Shown in pieces: positions 45,801 through 57,083 of a stretch of 64,000 bases of DNA. This stretch comes from Beta vulgaris subsp. vulgaris (taxonomy: Eukaryota; Streptophyta; Magnoliopsida; Caryophyllales; Amaranthaceae), in contig NC_079206.1 of the NCBI RefSeq assembly GCF_026745355.1, forward strand, positions 10,254,031 to 10,318,030, written 5' to 3'. Positions within the stretch are counted from its first letter, which is position 1. The number at the start of each line of letters is the position of its first letter. Below the pieces are notes generated by a model. That model did no database searches and was not told the origin of the DNA. It saw only the letters and a list, made by a program, of their open reading frames with translations. Position numbers and translations under genes: made by a program.

Positions 45801-48800
45801 ACATTAGATTGTAATGAAAAATGGAGAAGATAATACAGTGTTGGACAATTAGCATGGCACTTAGCTCACAAAGGTACTTATAAATTCATTGCAATTGGTC
45901 ATTATCATCACACAGAACTGAGTCGCGAGAAATTGTATTGATCTCTGGAAGCCCCATGGAACCATTACTCATCTGATGCTCCTTACCAGGCAGGTGGAAG
46001 AGGGCAATAGATGTATGTAGTTAGCTGCCCAAATTGTGAACAAATCCTTCTAACTTTACACTTAGGTTCCGTTTGGTAGGGCGTAAAACATTTTCAGTGT
46101 AAAATGATTTTCATGGAAAACAATTTACAATGGAAAACACAATTTCAAAATTAGTTTTCCGTTGTTTGGTTCTATGTAAGACAAATGATGAAATGAAAGG
46201 AAAATGAAAGGGAAAGGAAGGAGGTAGTGAGAGGAGTGTACAAGAAATATAAGGAAAACAATTTTACCTTCATCTTGAAGCGAAAATGGTTTTCCATCAT
46301 TGGGTGAGTAATTTTACTCCAAGGAACAATGATTTTATACTCCTTTACCATCCAAATAATGTAAAACAGAAAATAGAGGAAAACAATTTTCTAGGAAGAT
46401 GTTTTACACCCTACCACACGGCGTCTTACAGATGACATTGACGTTAAATGTGACTTATTGGCCTACTTGTTTACAACAGATTAGAATATAATTAAGGATG
46501 GTTAAGGAGGTACTTGATTGAGTCCAATGTATGCCAAAACTGCAAATTGCCCTATAGAGAACAAATGGACTTGACAATTAAATACTACATGACATATATA
46601 AAGTAAATTACCAGAAGAATGCCGATTACGATACGTGGGATCTGTGCTCTTACCAGACTCTTGACCTAGTGTTTGTATGACTTTGGTATATGGAATTTCA
46701 TCACACAATACTGAAATTCTACACTCTGCACTAAATTTAATAGATAGTTACACCAGACTCCTCATTCCATTTGATAGTATCTCCATAATCTAGCTTTATT
46801 TGTCAGGTGGTAGATGCTGCCAAGAAAAGACCAGATATAATGGTGCAAGTAGGTTTAGAGTACAGATACATGCCTCCAGTTGCCAAGCTGATAGAAATCA
46901 TCAAGGCTGGAGAAGTAGGTCCAATCAGAATGGTGGCGATAAGAGAGCATAGGTTTCCTTTCTTGGTTAAGGTCAGTAGTGCTGCGATATTCGCGAACCA
47001 ATCAGACCCTCACTGTAATCCTTGTTAGTGTTTTATCTTGTTTTATTGACCATATTATAGGTCAACAACTGGAATCGTTTCAATGCTAACTCAGGAGGTA
47101 CTTTAGTGGAAAAGTGCTGTCATTTCTTTGATCTCATGAGATTGTTTGCGGGTGCAAATCCTGTTCGTGTGATGGCTTCTGGTGCCATGGATGTTAATCA
47201 CAAGGACGAAGTTTATGATGGGAAGGTAATCATTTGCTCACTGAAATTCCTCAAATATGTGATTTTTAAAAGGAAAAAGCTAAATGCAGCCCTAAGGGTT
47301 GCACATAAGAAGCTAAAAATGAAAATAACAAGCATTAACTGATAATTTATTACATAGATTAATGCAAACTTTTGTCATAAATTCACAACTAAATTTCATT
47401 TTAAGCAATGTATTTATGTCTTATATGCAGCCCTTAGGGCTGCATATAGCATAACCCTTTTTAAAATTAATCTAATAAAGATATATTCTTTATGTCTTTA
47501 TGTTATAAATATTAATTACTGCTGCTATATGATTGGTCAGGTCTCTTAATAAATGACTGCATTGGAAATTAGATCTGTTGTAGTTAATTAGTGTGCAACT
47601 TTTCGTAATTTTTTTCCCATCATGGCTGGGGTATTACTTAGTTGATAAAGTGGATCAATACAGGGATATCAAGGGAATGAGAATGTGATATTTGCTACGT
47701 TGATGACGAGGAAATTACGTAAGATAACACATTAAGTGGAGCTAGTGCTTACAGTTTGCACTATTCAGAACGGTGATGATAAATGGTTAAGTGTTGGAGT
47801 GTAATGGACTGATATTGACATATTGTTAGGGTAGATTAAAGATGAAAATTGAAGACTAAAGCTGATATTTGGTTGCTAATCTTGAAATTTACAGCAAAAA
47901 ATAAACATAGTAATAGGCTTTCGAAGGCTTGTTTCTCTCCCAAAACTAACCCACCAAACTCTCCAATATTTTCATCCTAATTCCTCTCTCCTTAATCTTA
48001 TCTATTTATAGAGTTTCTTCCCTACTAACTCTCTAACTTACTCAGTCCTCAAGCTACCCTTAACGAACATACCTAAAAAACCCCTCCCCCTTTGCATCAG
48101 TTCATAACACGAAGTTACTTTGCGTCTTCTCTGACACTTGATTTTTAACTAATTATATTTGTTGCATAGTATAACGTCAGGACCTAATTCTCTGGACTAT
48201 GGTAGTCAAATTCCAAAAATGCTCATTGTGAAAATTGCAATGTAGAGACCATAACAATGCCATTGCCTTGGGGCTTGGAGACAGGTACCTGATATCATTG
48301 ACAACGCATATGTTATTGTGGAGTTTGACAATGGTTCACGAGGTATGCTTGACTTGTGCATGTTCGCGGAAGGAAGCAAAAATGAACAAGAAATATCCGT
48401 TGTTGGTGATATAGGAAAGGTAATACCTAAATGCTGAATTCAGTCCACAATTTAAGTTTAATTTTCCAAGTTGATGTTTTCATTATTATACTACTGAATC
48501 TATGGGTATCTCCAACAGGGTGAGGCTTTTGTCCCAGAGGGCATTGTGAAGTTTGGTACCCGAGTGGCAGGCAGGGATGGTGTGCAAACTATACAAACAG
48601 TAGATAAACGAATAAAGTAAACTGCTCTATTTCTGAATCCTATTGCCTCGTGATGTATTGACCGATTCTGATCAGAGTCCGGCTATTTCGAGCATGGCTC
48701 TCCAACGAACAAGTGAGAGGGGGAAATTTGGTAAATCTACTTGAAGTGGTTCCCCACCAATTCCTCTTCTCTGTTCGTTCGACCATAAGCTCTCCATTTA

Positions 48801-49062
48801 GCCTTTTTCTATTGGTAACATAATGTTTTAGACTATTTTTCTAAATACTGCTACTTTGACATTATGTTACAGGTATGACGGATTGCATCATGGTTCAAGC
48901 TTCTTGGAGCACCTAAACTTCTTGTATGCCATCAGGAATAAAGGCACCAAGGCACCTGAGGTGGACTTAATAGATGGACTGGTTTCGGTAGCTATTGGAG
49001 TCGCTGCACAAGTTTCGATTGAGCAGGGTCGGTTTGTTACTATGGAAGAGGTCTTAAAATGA
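39883..49062 (+). CDS. Gfo/Idh/MocA-family oxidoreductase, 376 aa, 7 exons
   Basis: Exons 39883-40089, 40189-40359, 46807-46971, 47061-47225, 48285-48419, 48519-48616 and 48873-49062 join with consistent phases (1131 nt) and GT..AG borders. The N-terminal Rossmann fold has GIIGLGMMG (residues 18-26) for NAD(P) binding; VLVEKP (about 111-116) holds the family's EKP motif; [13 protein letters not shown] (exon 4) carries the His/Asp region near the active site. Length fits plant members of the family (about 370 aa). Such enzymes oxidise sugar or inositol derivatives; the substrate cannot be told from sequence, and no targeting peptide is obvious (the start is a poly-Ala, poly-Glu run). Intron 2 is 6447 bp because of nested transposons, yet all exons are intact. 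A possible polyadenylation region follows at about 49200. Confidence 0.92.
40470..40770. repeat. Minisatellite and 85-bp duplication in intron 2
   Basis: CACTATATCATGCAGAAA-like units repeat about six times at 40472-40590. Then TTAGAACACGAGTAAG... occurs at 40606 and again at 40691, a near-perfect 85-bp tandem duplication. Confidence 0.8.
41352..45550 (+). mobile_element. L1-type LINE, 5'-truncated, with poly-A tail
   Basis: Bounded by the target duplication AATCTAATAACAAA at 41338-41351 and 45551-45564 (first A's ambiguous with the tail) and ending in about 27 A's (45524-45552). It begins just ahead of the second reading frame, so ORF1 is missing. It lies within the solo LTR in intron 2 of the oxidoreductase gene, in the same orientation as the gene. 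Confidence 0.93.
41453..45506 (+). pseudogene. LINE ORF2: endonuclease, reverse transcriptase, zinc knuckle, RNase H
   Basis: Starts [10 protein letters not shown] (41453), the usual start of the apurinic-type endonuclease, which includes GDFNEV and SDHCPI (catalytic Asp/His). RT follows: [37 protein letters not shown] and the catalytic FADD box at about 43487. Frameshifts at about 43075, 43195, 43518 and 43640-43880 break it. The thumb and [18 protein letters not shown] finger (44645-44700) are in one frame (43879-44970). RNase H follows, with YVDAS (45020), [17 protein letters not shown] and ADALAR, after one more shift. Not functional. Confidence 0.92.
46065..46425. mobile_element. MITE in intron 2 (361 bp, TTA duplication)
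   Basis: Ends GGTTCCGTTTGGTAGGGCGT and CACCCTACCACACGGCGTC are inverted repeats, flanked by TTA at 46062-46064 and 46426-46428. The interior is rich in GGAAAAC and TTTTCC. Harbinger-like by the duplication. Confidence 0.8.
47263..47465. mobile_element. Small element with palindromic ends in intron 4
   Basis: ATGCAGCCCTAAGGGTTGCA near the left and ATGCAGCCCTTAGGGCTGCA near the right are each palindromes and are also inverted repeats of one another, with AAAAAG and CTTTTT outside. About 200 bp; probably a MITE. A single copy of the core is at 18205. Confidence 0.65.
47466..48284. other. Remainder of intron 4 of the oxidoreductase gene
   Basis: AT-rich, no coding sequence or clear repeat seen. 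Confidence 0.5.
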
Positions 49063-49574
49063 TTGAGGTTGCTGGAAAATCATCAGTCTCTGACTCTGTG
49101 TATTACCAGTCGGGATATTGCCATTAACTGCTCCTATTGCATTATTATGGGGGTGTTCAGGTGTTGTCAATGTATTTTTCTTAATGTGCTACGAAATTAC
49201 CTATATTTTGTATAATGAAATAATTGAATTATCTCTAGTATGGCAGGCTCTCAAGTTTGTCATAAAAATCTAAATACCTAAATCAGTACCTAAACTTGGC
49301 GTTATGTTATGTTTTAACCATTAATCCGATAAAATAAGTAATGGTTACTACAAAATTTTATAATTTTCCGTAACCTAACCATGGATAAACAAAATAAATT
49401 TAAATTTCGTCATTAAGTTCTTTGTTACATAACTACCATTAATTAAGTTGGTAAAGTCTTATGGGATGGTATATAAGACCTGAAACTGAATTTCGATTAC
49501 ATCACTGCATTTAGGCTATGTTTAGTTCACCTGAAATTTTTTGATCTGAACTTATCTGATCTGATATGAACTTA

Positions 49575-49843
49575 GGGCCTGTTTTCCCCAGCTTATTTTC
49601 AGTTCAGTTCAATTCAGTTCAGATCAGTTCAGTTCAGTTCAGCTCTTGACAATACTTTTACTCTCACATATCACTATTCATTTCAGTTCAGTTCAGTTTA
49701 ATTCAGTTCAGTTCAATTCAGTTTAGTTTAGTTCAGATCAGTTCAGTTCAGTTCAGATCAGTTTAGTTCAGTTCAGTTCAATTCAGTTCAGATCAGTTCA
49801 GTTCAGTTCAGTCCAGCTGTTTTATGCCGAAGAGAACAAGCCC
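49575..49843. mobile_element. Harbinger-like MITE, family A, copy 3 (269 bp), nested
   Basis: Ends GGGCCTGTTTTCCCC and GAGAACAAGCCC with TTA at 49572-49574 and 49844-49846. It interrupts family B copy 2, so family A was active after it. Confidence 0.92.
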
Positions 49844-49919
49844 TTATTTTTTCTGATCTGATCTGATTTACAAGATCTTATCTTTTATAAAATATATTAT
49901 TACTTTGTAATTCATTATT

Positions 49920-50554
49920 TTTTTTTTGGTAAAATGTAAGAAATATTATACCAAAAACAGATTAGTACCACCAATTACAGAGAGCAAAACATCAGCAAAC
50001 ACCAAAACAACAGAAACACACCCTACTAACTACCAATACACAGCATACCCAGTACACTACTGAGTGATACAATACTCACACCTTAATCAATTATATCTTG
50101 CATCTAGTTCAAGTTTGTCTAGCCATTCTATATCTTCTCTAGACCATTTACTATTCACCTGCTAGTACACACAGTCTTCTGAATATACCTGATAACAGTA
50201 CTAGGACAAGGAACCTTGAGATTCCAAATTGCATTGTTCCTAGCCCTCCAAACTTCATAAACAACAGCTGCCAGTGTAGCATACCCTATCTTCTATCTTC
50301 TGTCTTCTCTTACTGCCATGGTTCCCGCCCCACTTCTTCCATTGTGTGTACACACATTCAGTTGCAGAGCTTTGTTTTCCTAACCACTGCATAATACCAT
50401 GACACACTCTCTTGCTGAAAGGGCACCTAAAGAATAGGTGATGACTGTCTTCAGTAGCTTGTTCACACAAGGCACAATTGCTCTCCCTACGTACTCCAAG
50501 ACTCATCAACTTGTCTCTAGTTTTAAGCTTTCCTTTCATAGCCATCCAAGCTAT
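49920..50554 (-). mobile_element. 5'-truncated LINE with 17-bp target duplication, nested
   Basis: CTTTGTAATTCATTATT at 49903-49919 recurs at 50555-50571. The element lies on the minus strand with a short poly-A (T-run at 49918-49927). At 50255-50545 it encodes the LINE zinc-finger domain, with CALCEQATEDSHHLFFRC. It interrupts family B copy 2. Confidence 0.92.
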
Positions 50555-50571
50555 CTTTGTAATTCATTATT

Positions 50572-50917
50572 ATGCAATACATTATAAGATCTTATTTTTA
50601 GTATTACTATTATTATCATTTTATTTTTATTACAATTTTTACACAACTTTTATTATTAGTGATAATAATAATTATTATCATTATTATAAGAACAACAACA
50701 ATAATTATAATCATAATAATAATAATTATTACTAAAAATAATTATATAACCCAAGTTATTAATTTATAAGAGTACTTATACAATGTTTCACACTTTCCCT
50801 TTAAAAAAATATTTCACATTTGAGAAGTCGGCAGACTCAACTCTCTTTTTTCATATAAAATAAATTAAGATATACAAACAACTATGACTTGTGCAAGAAA
50901 TAAGCAAAAATAAGTTT
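50572..50917. other. AT-rich right part of family B copy 2
   Basis: TTATTATTATCA-rich sequence followed by plain AT-rich DNA; no gene. Confidence 0.6.
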
Positions 50918-51177
50918 AACTGAACATAGCCTTGGTAGCTCATTTACACAAAATTAAAAACCATTATAATCATGATGCTATTAAATCTTGTGTCTAACTT
51001 GCTAGTTGCTACCCTCATCCCTCAATAACACATGGCAGTTGGCACCATATGAAAATAACAATAACAAGGTTCACCGTTCATGTTATGTTGAAAAAATTTG
51101 TGCATTGCACATGTTCAAAAACTATTCTTATTTAGTGAATCGGGAAAATGAAAAGGGGAGGGACAATTGTAAATCAT

Positions 51178-51615
51178 AAAAAAAAAAAAAAAAAAAATAA
51201 AAAAAAAAAATAAAAAAATAGTTGAGAAAAAAAAATCTCGGCACTTGTAAACCGCTACTTCAAGTAGCGGTTTATTAATCAACTTGAGTTTGATATGTGC
51301 TTATTTTGCCCAAGTAAACCGCTACTTAGAGTAGCGGGCGTAGTGGTTTATATTTATAAATCGCTACTTTGAGTAGTGGTTTATATTTATAAGCCGCTAC
51401 TTTCAGTAGCGGTTTTTACACATAAACCGCTACTCAGAGTAGCGGTTTATAAATAAAATAAACCGCTATTCAGAGTAGCGGTTTACTTGGGATAAAACAA
51501 AAAAAAAAACAGTTTCTCGCGTACCGTCTTACGTGGACGGTACGTAGGGAATTTTTATTTTTTTGGGTATATTTTGGGAATTAAAATCCACTTTTACATT
51601 ATTCAAGGAAAAAAT
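51178..51615. mobile_element. Second palindrome-array foldback, inverted and missing one arm
   Basis: Six palindromes of the ACCGCTACT-nnn-AGTAGCGGT type at 51251, 51318, 51360, 51393, 51426 and 51462, then the arm TACCGTCTTACGTGGACGGT (from 51520) and CATATTTTGGG-like sequence that match the arms of the element at 22616-23205. The other arm is replaced by an A-rich run (51178-51235). The array is reversed relative to the first copy. Confidence 0.75.
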
Positions 51616-52506
51616 TCAAAGAGACTTTCTTATATTCGGTAAAAATAATAATAAAGGACTTAATTGAAAGGGAGAAAAAACCTAATAAATCTCCCCTTTC
51701 TCTTTCCTCCCAAAATTAAAGGAATTCCGTAAGGAAAGACATAATTAGTAAAAATTGATTTATCTTTTCCGAAATTTTACGTCAATCACGTTATATTTTT
51801 TCCATTTAAAATTACACAGTATAAAATAACCCTTTCTCTTCTCTCATCTCACATTCATCCATAGCCGTGCTGCTCCCACCTATACTTCATGATTTCAAGC
51901 CATATCTGATATCTACCATGCTAAAATAGTATGCTAAAGTAACTGGTAATGGTGCTTCTCTGAAAAAAAAAGTAACTAGTAATTGTTTGATTTACTCCCA
52001 AGTTTTCTCAAGTATGAGATACATATTGACAGCATAAGAAAAATAACTACAGTACGTTTCTTCATTGACACATTATGTTGTTTCTTGGAGTCATAAGAAA
52101 GATTTTTGATCTCAGATGAGCTGTTGCAAGCTGTTATATACTAGAATCACTAGTTACATAGATAAGTCATAATGTCAATTATCTTCCTGTTCTTTTCTTT
52201 TCTTTTATTTCATATAAGATTTTTTTGAATTTTGCTATTTAGTGTCCTAAAATTTTCTAGTAACACCCTAATATATATTTTTATACTGTATTTTATACTA
52301 CCCTTTACCTCCTTTTCCTTTATCTTTCTCTTTCCTTTGACTTCCCTTACTCCCCAATCCTTCAAAAAATTATTTTCCGCCATTACTGGAGTGAGTTGGA
52401 GTTTCCAAGAAATTGGAATGAATATGATTGTTTTCAAATCAATTTTTCAACTGAATCAAACGGTAGATTTCTCTCTGTTACACCTACAAAAATTATGTAG
52501 TGAAAC
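51616..52506. other. Spacer left of the Athila element
   Basis: AT-rich, no gene recognised. Ends with GAAAC, the left target duplication of the Athila element. Confidence 0.5.
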
Positions 52507-53850
52507 TGGCGAGGCCTAAGTCGTATCAGCTTTCACGCAAATTAAATCAATGCTGTCCTACACAAACGTCGTACAGGGTAGCAAGGTTCGATCCACAGAG
52601 AAGTAGGATTTGGTAAGGTTAAACATGTGTTGTGGTAACAATGGGGGGGTTTTCACTCAAAAGTATAACTAAGGACTAAGAAAACGGTAATCAAATAATA
52701 GGCAAATACTTGGCAATCAATCTTAACAACCAATTCAAACTTTGATCATAGAACAACTCAATTCCTATAGTTACTTGAATGACCTATTGCGAATCAACAG
52801 ATTCAATCTCCTCTAACTTAGTGGTAAGATTAAGCGAGCGCTCTAATCCAATCCTTAACGGTTTAACAACCTAGTCCAAGCGTTCTAGATTCAATTAAAC
52901 GATTAAATAAGAACTAAGGAGATGTCAATAGGATAAACTTGCATTCACACAAGCGGTCAAACACAAGTTTATGAGATGATTCCTTTTATGCACAACTATC
53001 CAAAAGCATGTGATAATTGAGCACAAAACTACAAATTCTAGATAATCTCAAAGCAGACAATTATCTAGATAGCAAAGATTGTAAAGAAACTACAAGTCAA
53101 ATGATCAGATTAACTCAAAGTACAAAACGATCTAGCATGAGGATTATGAAGCATCATCAAACATTCAAGCAAACAAAAGGTAAAGATTGAACTCACAAAA
53201 TGGATGAAGAGGTTGCTCCAATTGATTAACCAAGTTAGGAAATTAGTTCCTCATAATCTAAAATAAAAACTACAACTTTTCTTTTAATTGTTCTCTCTCC
53301 AAAAACAGATGAAAAACTAAGTAACAACACAAAAGACGAACTATGTTTTAATCCGCAAAACAGGGGAAACGAAAAGTTGTTTCCTCATTACAGGGGTCCG
53401 CGACTGCGGAGACAAGGCCCGCGCTCGCGGAGGCGTTCAGCGCTCGCGATGAAGTCGCGGATTAGCTCACGGCAATTTCCTTTGTTTTTTTCTCCGAATT
53501 CCGTCGCGACCGCGGTCATTAGCTCCGCGACCGCGGAGGCTGCCCGTACAACTTCCTTCTTCTTTCCTTGGAGGCTTCATCATTTGATTAATACTCACTC
53601 CCATCTTTGTTTCCTTGCCACTTACATGCATACTTTGATGACTTATTCCACTTGCACACTTGAGTTTGTGACTTGGCATTTTCTTCAATAGCAAATTGTT
53701 CCAATTGGACCCTCTCACCAACATAAAAGAAATTAAAGAACCCAAATACCAATTGTTGAGAAAGAGTTCAAAATCATACCAAAACATGTTCAAGTCCACA
53801 CAAAAATAGTGAATTAATTACTGAAAAATCCATATGAACATGGCATATCA
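52507..53850 (-). repeat. Athila 3' LTR
   Basis: Matches 62389-63725 over its whole length with scattered substitutions and small indels. A GC-rich block with CCGCGACCGCGG-like motifs lies at about 53395-53545. Confidence 0.95.
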
Positions 53851-53862
53851 AATCCCCCATGC
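53851..53862 (-). other. Athila polypurine tract
   Basis: GCATGGGGGATT on the minus strand, directly against the LTR start TGATATGCC. A similar GCATGGGGGAG lies at about 54602-54612. Confidence 0.8.
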
Positions 53863-54897
53863 TTAGACCTTTACTCGTCCTCGAGTAAAATCCTAACTCC
53901 TTTCTATCTCCAAGGTCTATCAAGAAAAGCATGGAGAAATTCACAAAAATCCAACCTAACACCACTACTCCAATCAAAAGCGAATAAGTGATGAATCGCA
54001 ACTAGCTAAAGTTTGAGCGGAAGTAATCTCAACGCACCAAAACTCTAGCCATCTTATCGCTCCACAATCCACAAGGATAGTTAACTTGGGGTGGAAATGA
54101 CCTCAACACACCCAAGCTAACTTACACAACAAACCAAAGAGCAAGGGGGCTAACATGACTAAGTTCCCCAAGCTCAACTCACACACTACTCCCTCAAAAA
54201 AGCCTTGGTTGGAATAACACCTCAACCAAAAGCTTACCTCTTTAAACACCTCCGACTCCCCTTATGGCCTTATGGCTCCAAGATGAAAAACAAGAGGTTT
54301 CTAACCTACCACCATCTAAACCACAACCTCCTTATTTCAACAATGAGTGACCTACCCAAACGCCGCTTCAAACACCCTTCATATGCCACCACTCCGAAAA
54401 ATAAGTGACATCCGAGTCCTCTCCTTTTGCCTAGGCGCCCTTCCGGGTTTTCACCTAGCCACTCATTTTTTTTTCTTTTCTTGTTTTTGCTTTTTGTTTC
54501 TTTTTCTTTTGTTTTCTCTCTTTGTTTTTTTTTTTTGATACAAAATGAAAAAGGAAATGAAAACAAATATTTACAATATAAACACATCATCAATAACTCC
54601 TCTCCCCCATGCTTAAAGGACACATTGTCCCCAATGTGTAAGAAAATCAAAAGATCAAGCAAGAGGGAGAAACAAACCTCTAGGGATCACCATGATATGC
54701 CTCACCGCTACCGGAGGCACCGGAGCCAGATGCTCCACCAGGGAAATCACCATATGGAACATAGGTACCACCATACTGTGCTGAAAGAAAGCATCCAAAT
54801 GCCTCATGTAGCCCATGTAGCATTACCCTAGAGGTAAGAGCTGCAATGTTCCTCGATAGAGGAAAGCCTACTTCCTTCTCCTTGCTTCATCTCCATA

Positions 54898-55672
54898 TCA
54901 TAATCCATCACCTTCATCATCCTCATCCATCTCATCCAAAATCCCACCGCCTACCTCGGGCCTAATAAAGAAATCGGCCACAGTGGGGCCAAAAGGAAAA
55001 TGCTCCCAAGGAAGGAAAATAAAACCATCACCACAGTGTATCTGGAAAGGGGGACTATCAGAACTCTTCAACATGTTCATCTTCAACAATGTGCGGGCAT
55101 TAAACAATAGAAACTTATCAAACACCGGATCACAAGCATTATTAGGAGCATAACCCAACGTGTAATCAATGTGTAATCATACCTCCCATGCTTAGGTGCC
55201 ACCCAACTTGGTTCGCACATCAATGCAAGACTTAAGCCAAGGTCACCCAATCCGGAATACCAACACTACCCGGAAGCAAGGCACGAAGATAGCACATCTC
55301 TAATTGGTTCAATTTCCCCGTCTCACCCTTGCAAAAGATAGTCATGCCTAGAAAATACGCAGCCATGCATAGACCAGGGTGACGGATACTACTAAGCTTC
55401 TCACCGCCACTGCTAAGGGGTAACCAGAAATGCGATACCAAAAGTACCACCTCCTCAGAAGGAACACCCATGGGGATAAAAGGGTTGTCGCTTGATGGAG
55501 CAACCCAACCAAAAGCCTCTCGAACTTGGCTCATAGAAATATCACGAACTCGAACATGCATCCTAAAATGAACACGGTTGTCTGCCCTATGCTTTACCAA
55601 GGTGAGAGTGGATAAAAATTCATAAACACACCTCTTATAGGTGCGAGGTGTATAATTAAGCATGCCCAACAA
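54898..55672 (-). pseudogene. Athila third reading frame (ATHILA ORF1-type protein), broken
   Basis: The 146-residue frame 55672-55232 (for example RCVYEFLSTLTLVKHRADN and REAFGWVAPSSDN) followed by 55158-54898 after a shift resembles the protein of unknown role found downstream of integrase in Athila elements, often likened to envelope. No membrane or fusion features can be seen in what is left. It lacks a clear start, and the stretch up to 56157 holds no long frame. Role in any life cycle is unknown. Confidence 0.7.
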
Positions 55673-57083
55673 TCCGCTCTACCCATCATCTCGAAATCCA
55701 TCTAACAGTCCCAACTGAGCCAAGAAATTAGTGTCAATAAACTTGGTACACTGGACAACTCGTTTTGATCGACTAAGATTTCTCCAAGTAACCTTTTACT
55801 CGCGGTTTAGTCCAGTCAAACCCATGGTGTCAATTATCACCTCACTAGCAACAAGTTCCTCAGGAGCCTCAGGCTCATTGGAACTTTGGGCACGACCACG
55901 CTTCCTACCATTGTTATAGCAACCAAAAATCTCACCAAGACAACCCAAGTAAGTCAAACAACAATTCCACCCTCAACTTCTCAAATTAAACTCCCAACAA
56001 TTCACTCCAAAATTCACAAATTCAATCCTCAACAATGTCTACACAACCACAAAGAGTTCTAAAACTCAACAATCCACCACAATCTCAACAATCAATCAAC
56101 CACAACGAAAAATCAAGGCAACTTCCAAAAAGAGAATGAAGAATTGAAGTTTTACCTTATGGAAGAATCAATAGAATGGTTGACCAAGTACCCAAGTGAG
56201 AACAACACCCCAAGAATGCTCCTTGCTCCTTTAATGGCCCAATAACTCCAAGAATAAAAAACCCCCAAATTTTAGGGTTTCCAATAGATTTTGTAAAAAG
56301 AAAAGAAAAGTGGAGGTTTTTGAAGAGGATTGAGTGGGAAATGAAATGAGAGAGTGAGAAAAAGGGATCGAATGAGTGAAAGAGAGGAATTTGAGTGAAA
56401 GAATTGAAGGGAGATGAAAGGGGATGAGGAGTTGTGAGAATAGAGAGAGAGAGAGAGTCGAAATTGAGGGAAGGAGTAAGAAAGAGAAAAGGGCGAACAA
56501 GAAACAAACCTGGCGGAAATACGCGGGTCCACGACCGCGGAGGCGTTCAGCGATCGCGGGCAGGTCGCGGAACTGCTCACGACATTTTTGTGCTTTTTTC
56601 CGGGCCGCGCCCGTGGGTCCTTGCGTCGCGCCCGCGGGAGACGACTGCGGTCGTGGCTCCCCCGCGGAATTGCTCTCGGCAAAAACTCCAAATCTCCCCT
56701 TGTGTTGTCTCTCTCTCTTTTTTTTTTTTCCAGATGAAACACACTCCTTCCTACTCCCTTCTTAGCGCCCAAATGTACACCAACAAAAGTAAAAAACACA
56801 AAACCAAACATAACCAATTATCTAAAAATAAAATCAAATCAAATCACGGGTCGCCTCCCGAGAAGCGCTTAGTTTAAAGTCGGAAGCTCGAGATCATGCA
56901 AACACAAAAAGTTTTACTCATAGCGAGGGCATAGAGTTCCAAAAACTCTACATCCTCCACTTTCGCAAATTCAAAATAAGGCTTAAGCCTTTGGCCATTC
57001 ACTTTGAAAACACTATCCGTACTCAAACTTCGGATATCAACTGCACCATGAGGGTAGACTTTAACAACTACAAAAGGACCATC
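55673..57083 (-). other. Athila spacer between integrase and third frame
   Basis: CT/AG-rich low-complexity DNA at 56270-56470 and a GC-rich block at 56513-56670 that resembles the GC-rich block of the LTR. CGGGAGGCGACCCGTG on the minus strand (about 56848) closes the pol region. Open frames here are low-complexity artefacts. Confidence 0.55.

Larger units (their letters stand above)
49514..50931. mobile_element. Harbinger-like MITE, family B, copy 2, holding two later insertions
   Basis: Left end GGCTATGTTTAGTTCACC after TTA (49511-49513); right end AACTGAACATAGCC at 50918-50931, followed by TTG, where TTA is expected. Removing the two insertions below leaves the GATCTGAAC and AAGATCTTATCTTTT interior of copy 1. 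Confidence 0.85.

Noticed and set aside
54306..54831. Phe- and Lys-rich frames
   Set aside because: They come from T-rich/A-rich runs in the Athila 3' non-coding part.
56157..56877. Several 90-180 aa frames in the Athila interior
   Set aside because: Low-complexity CT/AG and GC-rich sequence, with no conserved domain; they overlap in many frames.
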